In this document: piece by piece, positions 50,550-59,011 of the stretch | Numbering within the stretch: position 1 is the stretch's first letter | How the letters are laid out: each line of letters starts with the position of its first letter | From: Halobacteriales archaeon QS_4_62_28 | GTDB lineage: Archaea > Halobacteriota > Halobacteria > Halobacteriales > Haloarculaceae | Assembly (NCBI GenBank): GCA_003021685.1 | Contig: PXRO01000037.1 | Location: 105,586-169,585, forward strand | Length of the DNA: 64,000 nt | Direction of reading: 5' to 3' | Translations under genes and position numbers: made by a program | Notes under the pieces: model-generated | Told to the model about the DNA's origin: nothing | What the model saw: only the letters and a program-made list of their open reading frames with translations | Database searches by the model: none

Positions 50550-51791
50550 TTACTCGCTCGCTTCGTCCTCGACGCGGACGACGTCTGTCATCGTCTCACG
50601 CCGTCGGACGACTCGCGTCTCGCCGTCTTCGATTGCGACCTCTGCGGGTCGGGGCTGGGAGTGGAACTGGTTGGCGAGTTCGTAGCCGTACGCCCCGGCG
50701 TTGCCGATGGCCAGCAACTCCTCGCGCTCGGGACGAGCGACTGGCCGGTCGGTGGCGAACACGTCCGCGCTGGTACAGCACGGGCCGCCGACCGAGACGG
50801 GACGGGCTTTGCGGTCGGGAGCCGAGATGTTACGGATCGGGTGATGGGAATCGAACATCGCCGGGCGGAGCAGCGTCGCCAGCGAGGCGTCGACCCCGAC
50901 GACGGCCGCCGCGGGCGTCTGCTTGACCGTGTTGACCTCGGTGAGGAGACACTCGGCGTCGGCGACGACGTAACGGCCCGGTTCGAGTTTGGTCTGGGCC
51001 GCCAGATCACCGATTGCGTCACGGACTTTCTCGCCGACGGCCTGCATATCGAGTGGGGCAACGTCCTCGCGGTAGGGGACGCCGAACCCGCCGCCGAAGT
51101 CGACGAACGCCAGATCCTCGTCGCCGATATCCCGGGCCAGGTCTGCGACCTTCCCGATGGCGCGACAGTGGTCGTCTAGATCGTCCTGCAGGACGCCACT
51201 GCCCATGTGGGCATGCAGACCGACGAGGTCGAACCGTCCGCGGAGGGCGTCTGCGAGGGCCGGCACGTCGTCGTACGGAATGCCGAACTTGGCGTCCCTG
51301 CCCGTCGCGACCTTCTCGTGGTGGCCAGTGCCGATGCCGGGGTTGATTCGGATCGCGACACGGCCGTCGTACCCGCGCTCTTCGAGGCGGTCGAACGTGT
51401 CGCCCGCACCGCCGGTAATCGTGAGTCCGGGACTCTCTTCGGCGATTTCGACCACGTAATCGAGGTCGCCGTCCGGTGGATTGACGGCCGTGTACTGGAG
51501 CGTGTTCGGATCCGCGCCGGCGTCGATTGCTCGCTGGAGTTCGCCCGCAGCCGCACACTCGATATCGGCACCCATCTCGAGCAGTGCCGAGAGGACGGCA
51601 CGGCCGGTGTGGGCCTTCGCGGCGTACATCACGTGTGCATCGGGGAAGGCGTTCGCAAAGCGCTGGTAGTTCGCCTGGACGCGGCCGACGTCGAGCACGT
51701 ACAGCGGCGTTCCGTGGGTCTCGGCCAACCGTTCGAGACGGTCGTGATCCCAGTCCGAGAGTCGTCGGACCGGGGGCGAGTGGGTACTCAT
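50550..51791 (-). CDS. lysA: Diaminopimelate decarboxylase
   Basis: This 413-aa PLP enzyme makes lysine from meso-diaminopimelate. The cofactor lysine is in 'HVMYAAKAHTGRAVLSAL'. Other motifs are 'INPGIGTGHHEKVATG', 'GLHAHMGSG', 'FVDFGGGFGVPY' and the C-terminal 'VGGPCCTSADVFATD' (substrate Cys) with 'GAYGYELANQFHSQPRPAEV'. ATG at 51791 (MSTHSPP) is preferred over an upstream start. The next gene is dapE with no dapF between them. Confidence 0.94.
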   Translation of the reverse strand: MSTHSPPVRRLSDWDHDRLERLAETHGTPLYVLDVGRVQANYQRFANAFPDAHVMYAAKAHTGRAVLSALLEMGADIECAAAGELQRAIDAGADPNTLQYTAVNPPDGDLDYVVEIAEESPGLTITGGAGDTFDRLEERGYDGRVAIRINPGIGTGHHEKVATGRDAKFGIPYDDVPALADALRGRFDLVGLHAHMGSGVLQDDLDDHCRAIGKVADLARDIGDEDLAFVDFGGGFGVPYREDVAPLDMQAVGEKVRDAIGDLAAQTKLEPGRYVVADAECLLTEVNTVKQTPAAAVVGVDASLATLLRPAMFDSHHPIRNISAPDRKARPVSVGGPCCTSADVFATDRPVARPEREELLAIGNAGAYGYELANQFHSQPRPAEVAIEDGETRVVRRRETMTDVVRVEDEASE

Positions 51792-51859
51792 TGGCAAAGA
51801 CACGGCAGTGGCGGGTAACAAGCGTTCCGCTTCGGTGAAGAAAAACTGCGCGACGGTGA

Positions 51860-52756
51860 TCACTCGCCGTTTTCTGTCGGCGTCCCCGTCACGTTCTCGG
51901 TGACAGTTTCGGTTCCAATTTCGGTGTCAGTTCCGATGCCCGTTTCGGTGTCAGTGGACGTTCCCGTCTCGGTTTCGGTGGGCGCTCCAGTTTCCGTCTC
52001 TGTCGGTGTTTCTGTCGACGGTTCCGAGATCTCGCCGGCGATGAACGGCTGAATCGCTTCCAGAACGTCCGGGATAGTTGCTGCGGGGTCGAAGGCGTCC
52101 GGGAACGGCGACCCGGCGTTCAGTTCGTTGAGGACGGCGGCGTGGCGGGCCTCGACGCTGTGAATCGACAGGGCCGCCGAGAGGACGTCGGGGCTTTCGA
52201 TCCGTGGCGCGGCACCCGCGTACGCGCTCACGCCCGTGTTTTCGAGTATCTGTGCCGTCTCGATGAACTGGGCGGCCGATTCGAAATTGAACTCGAACTC
52301 CGGGACGTCGATCGGTTCCGCTCCGAGCGTCTCGATGACGCGGGTGATCTGTTCGGTGTGGGTCGCCTCGTGCTCGCTGATCTGCTCGAAGTAGCCAAGC
52401 ACGTTCTCCTGGGCTTCCGACCGTCCTTCGAGGGAACTCACGCTGGTCAGGTCGTCTTCAGAAAACTGTCCCAGACCGCGTTCGTAGAACGTGTCTTCGA
52501 GGGCTTCGAGGGTGAGCGCGTAGTTGAGCACGTCCACGTCCGTGTTGGGTTGGTCGAACGGAGCGGGGATTTCGGCTGGGGCCGGTTCTTCGCCGCCGTC
52601 TTCGTCGTCGTTCTGCGCAGCGGCCGTTCCGAGAATCCCGGCACCGGCAACTGCACCGGCCCCAGCGAGGATCTCTCGTCGCGAGTGCATTGTCCGCTGG
52701 AGGTCGTTCATCGTCGGACGTGTCGTACCGTTCGTGTTCTGTTTTTTGTCTGTCAT
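51860..52756 (-). CDS. Tat-exported ferritin-like domain protein
   Basis: This 298-aa protein has a Tat signal 'HSRREILAGAGAVAGAGILG' ending AAA-Q. The mature part is a ferritin-like helical bundle (about 60-240): 'DVDVLNYALTLEALEDTFYE', 'FEQISEHEATHTEQITRVIE', 'SAALSIHSVEARHAAVLNEL', with Glu/His (E..ExxxH) pairs. The C-terminal 60 residues are a Thr/Glu repeat ('TETETGAPTETETGTSTDTE'), a likely glycosylated surface stalk. It is positioned inside the lysine gene cluster, upstream of lysA on the same strand. Confidence 0.82.
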   Translation of the reverse strand: MTDKKQNTNGTTRPTMNDLQRTMHSRREILAGAGAVAGAGILGTAAAQNDDEDGGEEPAPAEIPAPFDQPNTDVDVLNYALTLEALEDTFYERGLGQFSEDDLTSVSSLEGRSEAQENVLGYFEQISEHEATHTEQITRVIETLGAEPIDVPEFEFNFESAAQFIETAQILENTGVSAYAGAAPRIESPDVLSAALSIHSVEARHAAVLNELNAGSPFPDAFDPAATIPDVLEAIQPFIAGEISEPSTETPTETETGAPTETETGTSTDTETGIGTDTEIGTETVTENVTGTPTENGE

Positions 52757-52942
52757 TGTTGATGTCGGGTTCACTCGGCAACAACCCATTGGGAAAATAT
52801 GTGCATAGTAATGTCCGGGCATCTCAAAACGCCGCACGGTACGGTAATCGTAGTCTCAAGTAAGCACGTCTCGACGATACTATCCCGAAATCGTGTCGTA
52901 TCCGTGGCCGAAAACAGGATCGGCCATCTCGGAGTCCGGTCG

Positions 52943-53782
52943 TCACAGCAGGCGCTTGATTCTGGCCCGGAACGCGTCGGGGAGTACCTCGGGACCGAGT
53001 TTGTCTTCGCCGGGCACTGCGTCCGTTTCGAATCCCGGGTCCTCGGCGGGGGGCCCGCCACGGCTATCCTGCGGGGGTGCGTGGTGAGCGTACAGGCTTT
53101 CGGGGTGGGGATAGGCCCACATGTGCATCATCCACGGCGTTCGGCAAGGCAGTTCTCGTGGTATCTCGTCGATGCCCTCTACCGATAGCGTCCGGTATTT
53201 CATCCACGAATACAGTCCCGGTACGCCGACGTGGGCGTGCCAGGGCCGGCACGCATCGCCGCTCTCCTCGTCGCTGTAGACTGCTGGCGGGTCGATACGT
53301 CTGCCGTCGCGGGTGGCCACGAACATCATCCCGATTGGTCGCCAGTACTGGTGGTCGACAAGCACCGACGCGGGCCGCGCCGGATCACCGACGCTATCGT
53401 CACCGACGAACTCGGGGTTGAGCCAGTGGGACCAGCCCGTCGCCTCGTTGGCAGTCAGGAAGTCGAAGTACGGAACGAAGTCGGCATCGATCAGCGACCC
53501 GACTGTCGGGAATCGATCCGTCAGTGACTCTTTGACAGCGGTGTGTAACGCCCGTGTTCTCGGATGGTCGTCGGTACACACGTTCGAAATCGAGTCATCG
53601 AAGTGAACAATATTCGGCTCCAGCGTGGTCTCGGAACAGTCGCCGGTGTCGGCCGGGTCGTCGCTTCGGAGGGCGTTACCACCGAGAAACCCAAAGGTTC
53701 CCCCGGCGGCGTGCAGCACTGATCGGCGGGTGGCAGTCGAACGGTCGGTGGGCAGTGGCCCGGTGGATGGTTGTCCAGCCAT
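52943..53782 (-). CDS. Exported or anchored protein of unknown function
   Basis: This 279-aa protein has 'TATRRSVLHAAGGTFGFLGG', a Tat-like twin-Arg and short hydrophobic stretch, though the hydrophobic part is weak. The mature protein has few clues: 'FLTANEATGWSHWLNPEFVG', 'VDHQYWRPIGMMFVAT', 'ACRPWHAHVGVPGLYSWMKY' and 'CRTPWMMHMWAYPHPESLYA'. The clustered His, Trp and Met residues could bind a metal. I recognise no family. It lies between the ferritin-like gene and dapD on the same strand, interrupting the lysine genes. Confidence 0.65.
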   Translation of the reverse strand: MAGQPSTGPLPTDRSTATRRSVLHAAGGTFGFLGGNALRSDDPADTGDCSETTLEPNIVHFDDSISNVCTDDHPRTRALHTAVKESLTDRFPTVGSLIDADFVPYFDFLTANEATGWSHWLNPEFVGDDSVGDPARPASVLVDHQYWRPIGMMFVATRDGRRIDPPAVYSDEESGDACRPWHAHVGVPGLYSWMKYRTLSVEGIDEIPRELPCRTPWMMHMWAYPHPESLYAHHAPPQDSRGGPPAEDPGFETDAVPGEDKLGPEVLPDAFRARIKRLL

Positions 53783-53936
53783 GGTCTCTCGCGGAACGAA
53801 ACCAGGTAACGAGAACGTGACTAAAAGAATGATTCGCGTATCCGGACTCAGAGTGGGTTACTGGTGAGCACGTCTGTCCCAAATATCCCTAGAGTGTTCG
53901 TATCTGTGCCGAACTCGCAACATTACAATGCTCCGC

Positions 53937-54767
53937 TCACTCGCGCAGGGCGTCCTCGCGCTCGGTCGCGTCGAGCGTCTCCGCTTGTACATCAGTTGCG
54001 ACCACGGCGGGCTTGTACGCGCCGCCGTCGAACATCTCGTGGTCGCTGACCGAGGACTCGACGAAGCGGGTGAACGCGCGCCGTTCCGGTGGCAAGTGAC
54101 CGTAGATGACCTCCTCTTCGACCAGATCGTAGATGGGGATGCGCGGTGTCAAGAGTGTATTCTCACCGACGATACTGTTCTCGCCGACGACGAACCCGGA
54201 GGTAACGCGACAGCCGGCACCGAGCGAGACGCCGTCTTCGACGATGACGGGCGCGTTCTCGACGGGTTCGAGGACGCCGCCGATGAGCGTGTTCGCGCCG
54301 AGTTTGACGTTCGAACCGATCTGTGCACACGATCCGACAGTATCACAGGAGTCGACCAGCGTACCGTCGCCGACGTGGGCACCGATGTTGACGAACGCTG
54401 GCGACATGAGAATCGCATTGCCGCCGACGTAGGCTCCTCGTCGGATGACGGTCCCGTCCGGCGTGTTGCGCGTGCCGCGCTCGTTCAGATCCGCCGTCTC
54501 GCGAAGCGGGAGCACGTCGTGGTAGGTCACGTCGCCGTATTCGTGAGCGGCCGTCTCGCGCAAGCCGAAGTTGAGCAGGATACCCTGTTTGACCCACTCG
54601 TTGGCCTCCCACTCGCCACCCCGCTGTTCGGCGGCCCGCACCTCTCCCGCTTCGAGTGCGGCGAGGAACGCTTCGAGGACGGCCAGGTGGTCACTGGTCG
54701 TGTCGGCCGCCGTCAGTCCGTCCTGCTTGCGCTGCCAGAGGTCGCGTACGTCTGCTTCGAGACTCAT
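53937..54767 (-). CDS. dapD: Tetrahydrodipicolinate N-succinyltransferase
   Basis: This 276-aa enzyme succinylates tetrahydrodipicolinate. It has an N-terminal helical domain and a left-handed beta-helix of hexapeptide repeats ('VIRRGAYVGGNAILMSPAFV', 'NIGAHVGDGTLVDSCDTVGS', 'IGSNVKLGANTLIGGVLEPV'). 'GVSLGAGCRVTSGFVVGENS' completes the coil. It belongs to the succinylase branch of DAP synthesis, matching dapE nearby. Confidence 0.93.
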   Translation of the reverse strand: MSLEADVRDLWQRKQDGLTAADTTSDHLAVLEAFLAALEAGEVRAAEQRGGEWEANEWVKQGILLNFGLRETAAHEYGDVTYHDVLPLRETADLNERGTRNTPDGTVIRRGAYVGGNAILMSPAFVNIGAHVGDGTLVDSCDTVGSCAQIGSNVKLGANTLIGGVLEPVENAPVIVEDGVSLGAGCRVTSGFVVGENSIVGENTLLTPRIPIYDLVEEEVIYGHLPPERRAFTRFVESSVSDHEMFDGGAYKPAVVATDVQAETLDATEREDALRE

Positions 54768-54862
54768 ACTGTCTCGCTAGCACCGGGGGAGTTTACGTGA
54801 TGGGGTTTCGTGTCGCCCGACCACGTCCACGAGACCGTGCGTCAGGAACTTCGCACGCACTA

Positions 54863-55222
54863 TCAGACAAGGCCGTCCGGGAACTGCTCGGCATTGTCAG
54901 CGAGCACTTCGAGGGCTGGTTCGACTACGTCGAAGCACGGCCCGCGCGTGACGGTCTGTGACTCTCGGTTCCACTCGATGAGTCCCTTGTCTTCCAGTTT
55001 CGGCAGGTGGTTGTGGATCAACTGGATTTCCAGCGACGTGCTCTCTATCGTTTCCGACGGCAGGTCCTGGGGTGACGCCTGCGACGACTGCTGGCTCCGC
55101 GTTGCCCCTCGCGCTCGTACTCCGTCGGGCACCTGAACCGAATCAGTCTGGCACAGTAACAGCAGAACACGTCGTCGGTGCTGCGCGACCAGGAGTTCGA
55201 AAAGCGTGGATGTTCCTGACAT
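54863..55222 (-). CDS. DUF7344-like winged-helix protein
   Basis: This 119-aa protein has an N-terminal helix 'LFELLVAQHRRRVLLLLCQT', a polar insert (30-60), then 'SLEIQLIHNHLPKLEDKGLI' and 'VTRGPCFDVVEPALEVLADN'. This is the DUF7344 wHTH pattern, a haloarchaeal transcription-regulator type. It lies just upstream of dapD on the same strand; it may regulate that gene or be independent. Confidence 0.7.
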   Translation of the reverse strand: MSGTSTLFELLVAQHRRRVLLLLCQTDSVQVPDGVRARGATRSQQSSQASPQDLPSETIESTSLEIQLIHNHLPKLEDKGLIEWNRESQTVTRGPCFDVVEPALEVLADNAEQFPDGLV

Positions 55223-55405
55223 GTACGCCTATTCGTGATGGCTGATTAAAAAGTCCACCGAAACAACTAGTATGCTGTCACTTATACCGCCGGCTGTACT
55301 ATTGTAAGAGATTCGCGATCCCGGACTCGCGACATTCTTCACGGACGTACAACTGGCAGTATTACAACAGTCAGTACATCCAGTGCTGACTCACAACAAG
55401 CAGTA

Positions 55406-55534
55406 TCAGTCAGACCCGCGACCAGGGACGTAGCCACAGTCGCTACAATGACCAAAGAAACGGTTTCGCTCGAATGATCCGGAACAGCGCGGGCAGTCGT
55501 ACGCCGGAACGCTCGCATCGTGAATCGTTGCCAT
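55406..55534 (-). CDS. 42-aa zinc-finger micro-protein
   Basis: The frame encodes 'MATIHDASVPAYDCPRCSGS' followed by 'FERNRFFGHCSDCGYVPGRG' and SD. Two CxxC(G) pairs 14 residues apart form a zinc ribbon, like the CPxCG zinc-finger micro-proteins of haloarchaea (for example HVO_2753 of Haloferax). A TATA box (CTTATATA, minus strand 55580-55573) lies about 40 bp upstream. Codon usage is normal. It lies between dapB and the HTH gene. Confidence 0.75.
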   Translation of the reverse strand: MATIHDASVPAYDCPRCSGSFERNRFFGHCSDCGYVPGRGSD

Positions 55535-55572
55535 ATGCGACGCTTCGACTGGATTAGAATAAGACTATCCCC

Positions 55573-55580
55573 TATATAAG
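55573..55580 (-). promoter_or_regulatory. TATA box of the 42-aa zinc micro-protein gene
   Basis: Minus-strand CTTATATA lies 39-46 bp before the ATG at 55534, giving a short leader of 10-15 nt. The sequence is near-symmetric and could also be read on the plus strand. Confidence 0.5.
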
Positions 55581-55610
55581 CGGAGGTGTATTAGGAGGTA
55601 TCGAGGAGTT

Positions 55611-56369
55611 CTAGGTGGAGTCGACGACTTCAGCGAAGTCGTACCACCCGGCGTCGCGGCCGACGAGCCACACTGCCGCGTCGAGCGATCCGGCAGCGAA
55701 CACGCCGCGGTCTTCTGCGCGATGGGACAGCGATAGCACCTCGTCGTTGCCCGCGAGAACGAGTTCGTGTTCGCCCCGGATGTCGCCGGCCCGGCGGGCG
55801 AAGACGCCGATTTCGTCGTCGTCGCGGGGTGCGTGACCCTCGCGGCCGTAGGTGGGTTCGACATCGCGCTGTTCTCGTATCGTTTCGAGAATCGTGTTGG
55901 CAGTCCCCGAGGGCGCATCGACTTTGCCGTTGTGGTGGCTCTCTACGAGTTCCAGGTCGTACTCCGGGAGTGCACCGATGGCTTCGCGGACGGTCCGTAA
56001 GAGCGCCTGGATTCCTCGCGAGAAGTTCGTGGCCTTCAGGATCGGGATCTCGTCGCCCGCGGCCGCCAGTCGGTCACGCTCGTCCTCGTCGAAGCCGGTC
56101 GTCGCGACCACGAGGGGCGTTTCCGACTCGGTGCAGGCGTCGAGCAGCGCCATCGTCGCGGCCGGCGTCGAGAAGTCGACGACCGCATCCACGTCGAACT
56201 CCTCGATTGCGTTGGCGGCCTCGCCGGCGGGCCGAAGCGGGACACCATCCGTCTCACCGCGTTCGGTGGCGAACCCGACGACGACCTCGACGTTCGTCCG
56301 TTCGAGACCAGCGTCGATGACGGCCCTGCCTGTCCGGCCCGTCGCACCACAGACGGCGACCCGCGTCAT
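55611..56369 (-). CDS. dapB: 4-hydroxy-tetrahydrodipicolinate reductase
   Basis: This 252-aa NAD(P)H enzyme catalyses the second DAP-pathway step. The dinucleotide motif is 'VCGATGRTGRAVI' and the catalytic signature 'ELVESHHNGKVDAPSGTANT' (His and Lys). 'LVVATTGFDEDERDRLAAAG' and 'ILKATNFSRGIQALL' are family segments. Its ATG overlaps the dapA stop by 4 bp, forming a dapAB operon. Confidence 0.94.
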   Translation of the reverse strand: MTRVAVCGATGRTGRAVIDAGLERTNVEVVVGFATERGETDGVPLRPAGEAANAIEEFDVDAVVDFSTPAATMALLDACTESETPLVVATTGFDEDERDRLAAAGDEIPILKATNFSRGIQALLRTVREAIGALPEYDLELVESHHNGKVDAPSGTANTILETIREQRDVEPTYGREGHAPRDDDEIGVFARRAGDIRGEHELVLAGNDEVLSLSHRAEDRGVFAAGSLDAAVWLVGRDAGWYDFAEVVDST

Positions 56370-57292
56370 CGCTTGGCCTCCGCGTACTCGTCTTCGTGGT
56401 CCCCGTCGACCAGGTCGGACAGGACGGCGTCGAGGCGGTCGATGTGCTCCTCGGAGAGCCGGGTGAGTGGCTGACGCAAGTGCGCAGGACCGTACCCCCG
56501 AATCCGCATCGCTTCCTTGACCGGGATCGGGTTCGTCTCGACGAACAGCGCGCGAAAGAGCGGGCCGAGTTCGTGGTGGATCGCGCGGGCGCGCTCGTAG
56601 TCCTCGGCCACCGCCGCGCCGACCATGGCACAGGTGCGCTCCGGTTCGATGTTTGCGGCGACGCTGATACAGCCGTGGCCACCGACCGACAGCATCGGCA
56701 GGGTCATTCCGTCGTCGCCCGAGAGCACCGAGAAGTCCGCTTCACGCGTGCGCTCGACGATTTCGGAGATCTGGGTCATGTCGCCGCTCGCGGCCTTGAA
56801 CCCGGCGATGTTCTCGTGGCTGGCCAGTGCAACGGCGGCGTCGGGTTCGATGTTCTGGCCGGTCCGTGAGGGGACGTTGTAGACGATCTGGGGGCAGTCA
56901 ACGCTGTCAGCGATGGTCCGGTAGTGATCGACGAAGCCCCGCTGTTCGGGTTTGTTGTAGTACGGCGAGATGAGCAAGAGCGCGTCGGCACCGGCGTCGG
57001 CGGCCCGCTGTGAGAGCGAGAGCGCCTCGCGAGTGTTGTTGCTCCCGGTACCGGCGATAACTGGCACGTCCTCGACGGCGTCGATGACGGCCTCGACGAC
57101 CTCGATGTGTTCGTCGTGAGTCATCGTCGCCGACTCGCCAGTCGAACCGGCGGGGACGATGCCGTCGACGCCAGCGGCTTCGAGTCGCTGTGCGTCGCGC
57201 CGGAGTGTTTCGAAGTCGATACTGCGATTGTCGTCGTCGTGGAACGGCGTGGGAATCGCGGGGAACACGCCGGTGAGGTCGATTGCTGTCAT
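56366..57292 (-). CDS. dapA: 4-hydroxy-tetrahydrodipicolinate synthase
   Basis: This 308-aa TIM-barrel aldolase condenses pyruvate with aspartate semialdehyde. The Schiff-base Lys is in 'HENIAGFKAASGDM' and the catalytic Tyr in 'CPQIVYNVPSRTGQNIEPDA'. N-terminal 'GVFPAIPTPFHDD' and 'GIVPAGSTGESATMTHDEHI' (GTTGE-type loop) are family hallmarks. It opens the dapA-dapB operon. The 275-bp upstream gap contains a possible 26-codon frame (listed). Confidence 0.95.
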   Translation of the reverse strand: MTAIDLTGVFPAIPTPFHDDDNRSIDFETLRRDAQRLEAAGVDGIVPAGSTGESATMTHDEHIEVVEAVIDAVEDVPVIAGTGSNNTREALSLSQRAADAGADALLLISPYYNKPEQRGFVDHYRTIADSVDCPQIVYNVPSRTGQNIEPDAAVALASHENIAGFKAASGDMTQISEIVERTREADFSVLSGDDGMTLPMLSVGGHGCISVAANIEPERTCAMVGAAVAEDYERARAIHHELGPLFRALFVETNPIPVKEAMRIRGYGPAHLRQPLTRLSEEHIDRLDAVLSDLVDGDHEDEYAEAKR

Positions 57293-57385
57293 GTGATCTA
57301 TTGGTTGTTGGTACGGTGGTCGGTGTCCGGTGACAAAAAGAATCCGACCCGGGACGGGAGCGCCAGACCCGCAACGAGCCGTGTC

Positions 57386-57466
57386 TCACGGGCGCTTGCG
57401 CTTTTTCGGGCGCAGCGACGCGCGGCTGGCGACTTCGGCGGTACCAGCGAGCGCGTCGACGTGCAT
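57386..57466 (-). CDS. Possible 26-aa basic micro-protein upstream of dapA
   Basis: An ATG frame encodes 'MHVDALAGTAEVASRASLRP' then KKRKRP and stop. A TATA-like AATAAG (minus strand, near 57490-57500) sits at leaderless spacing. Evidence is limited to position and composition; it may instead be part of the dapA leader, since that TATA could serve dapA with a 200-nt leader. Confidence 0.25.
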   Translation of the reverse strand: MHVDALAGTAEVASRASLRPKKRKRP

Positions 57467-57567
57467 ACCCAAATACGATGTGCCGATGGACTTATTCGTT
57501 GTGTTTGTACGTGACTACGCCAGTAGCTCTCTACCCGGGAGACGCAGGGCTGGCGTCGCGTACCGAG

Positions 57568-57945
57568 TCACTCGAGGCTCGCGACGGCTTCGATTTCGAC
57601 TTTGATGTCGACCGGGAGCTTGACCACCTCGACGGCGCTCCGGGCCGGATACGGCTCGGACATGTACTCGCCGTAGGTATCGTTGACCGCGTCGTAGTAG
57701 CGCATGTCCGAGACGAACACTGTCGTTTTGACAACGTCGTCGAGTCCACAGTCGGCGGTCCCGAGGACGGCGTCGATGTTCTCCAGTGTGCGAGCGGTCT
57801 GTTCCCGTACGTCTTCGCTAATGACTTCTCCCGAATCGGGGTCAATCGGTCCTTGCCCGGAGACGTAGACGGTGTCGCCGTCGCGGATCCCCTGTGAAAA
57901 CGGACCGATACTCGCCGGTGCGTCGTCGGTCGTAAGTTCCTCCAT
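57568..57945 (-). CDS. RidA family protein (2-iminobutanoate/iminopropanoate deaminase)
   Basis: This 125-aa protein has the RidA/YjgF fold with 'APASIGPFSQGIRDGDTVYV', 'LGLDDVVKTTVFV'-like 'CGLDDVVKTTVFVSDMRYYD' and the active-site Arg in 'SEPYPARSAVEVVKLP'. RidA hydrolyses reactive enamines/imines from PLP enzymes such as threonine dehydratase, fitting a region rich in PLP and amino-acid enzymes. Start ATG gives MEELTTDDAP. Confidence 0.9.
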   Translation of the reverse strand: MEELTTDDAPASIGPFSQGIRDGDTVYVSGQGPIDPDSGEVISEDVREQTARTLENIDAVLGTADCGLDDVVKTTVFVSDMRYYDAVNDTYGEYMSEPYPARSAVEVVKLPVDIKVEIEAVASLE

Positions 57946-58112
57946 ACCACCGGCTACCAGCAGTCTTCGCATAAAAGTTAGTGCAGCGAAAAGTAGTGGA
58001 CGAAGACAGTCTGCTATTCGTTCGGCCCGAACCAGTCGAACGACGTGCGAATCGACTCGACGAGGCCGGTATCGCCCAAAAGTCTATTCACGACGGTCTA
58101 CCAGAGGCGAGT

Positions 58113-58610
58113 ATGCCAGTCACACACCCGGGCCAGAGCGTTGCCGTCCTCGCCGACGCCCAGAACCTCTATCACACTGCCCAAAGCCTCCACTCGCGCA
58201 ACATCGACTACGGCTCGCTGCTAGACGCAGCAGTGCAGGACCGAAACCTCACGCGCGCAATCGCTTACGTCATCCGCGCCAACTCGCCCGAAGAAGAGAG
58301 TTTCTTCGATGCACTGGTGGATATCGGCTTCGAGACCCGGATCAAAGACATCAAGACCTTCGGTGACGGGTCGAAGAAGGCCGACTGGGACGTCGGCATG
58401 AGTCTCGACGCCGTCTCGCTGGCCCCGCACGTCGATACGGTCGTGCTGTGTACCGGCGACGGTGACTTCGCCAGACTCTGTCGCTACCTGCGACACGAGG
58501 GTGTCAAAATCGAGGCAATGGGCTTCGAGGAGTCGAGCGCCGAGGAACTGATCGAGGCCGCCGACCGCTTCCGAAATCTCAGCGACGACGCTGAACGGTA
58601 TCTGCTGTAG
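58113..58610 (+). CDS. NYN domain protein (LabA-like PIN-fold)
   Basis: This 165-aa protein has the NYN/LabA pattern: 'VAVLADAQNLYHTAQSLHSR' (first acidic residue, DxxNL), 'KKADWDVGMSLDAVSL' (second), and 'VVLCTGDGDFARLCRYLRHE' (GDGDF, third cluster). NYN domains are predicted RNases. ATG at 58113 was chosen because upstream sequence in frame overlaps the divergent RidA promoter. Confidence 0.87.
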   Translation: MPVTHPGQSVAVLADAQNLYHTAQSLHSRNIDYGSLLDAAVQDRNLTRAIAYVIRANSPEEESFFDALVDIGFETRIKDIKTFGDGSKKADWDVGMSLDAVSLAPHVDTVVLCTGDGDFARLCRYLRHEGVKIEAMGFEESSAEELIEAADRFRNLSDDAERYLL

Positions 58611-58633
58611 CCCAAAAACAAAGCGGTGTGCGT

Positions 58634-58816
58634 CTAGACCGGTCGAGCGCCGTTGGATGTGCCGACAAACAGTGCGCCAGCGGCCATCCCGAGTGCGGCG
58701 ACTGCCGGTGCCCACTCCGGAATAGCGCCGTCGATCTGACCGGAACCGAGGATAATCGCGCTGCTTGCGACCAGCAAGAGCGTACCCAGCACCACTTTTC
58801 GTATATTCGTTGCCAT
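58634..58816 (-). CDS. 60-aa two-helix membrane protein
   Basis: ATG frame 'MATNIRKVVLGTLLLVASSA' with a first helix, then 'AIPEWAPAVAALGMAAGALF' as a second, ending in a short polar tail. It resembles small haloarchaeal membrane proteins of unknown role. Convergent with the NYN gene. Confidence 0.6.
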   Translation of the reverse strand: MATNIRKVVLGTLLLVASSAIILGSGQIDGAIPEWAPAVAALGMAAGALFVGTSNGARPV

Positions 58817-59011
58817 ATCAGATCTGACTACGGGGTCATCTGGTATAAATTTCTCCAAATCCGCCAGACAATGACACGATAAACCATTAATATTGGACGC
58901 GTGTAGTGGTACCACGAATCGTACCTGCAGTCACGCGACCAGGTGAGTGACGACTTGCAAATGCTACTATAGAACAGATGATTTTTGCCGTGGCGCGGCT
59001 ACGAAGAGATA

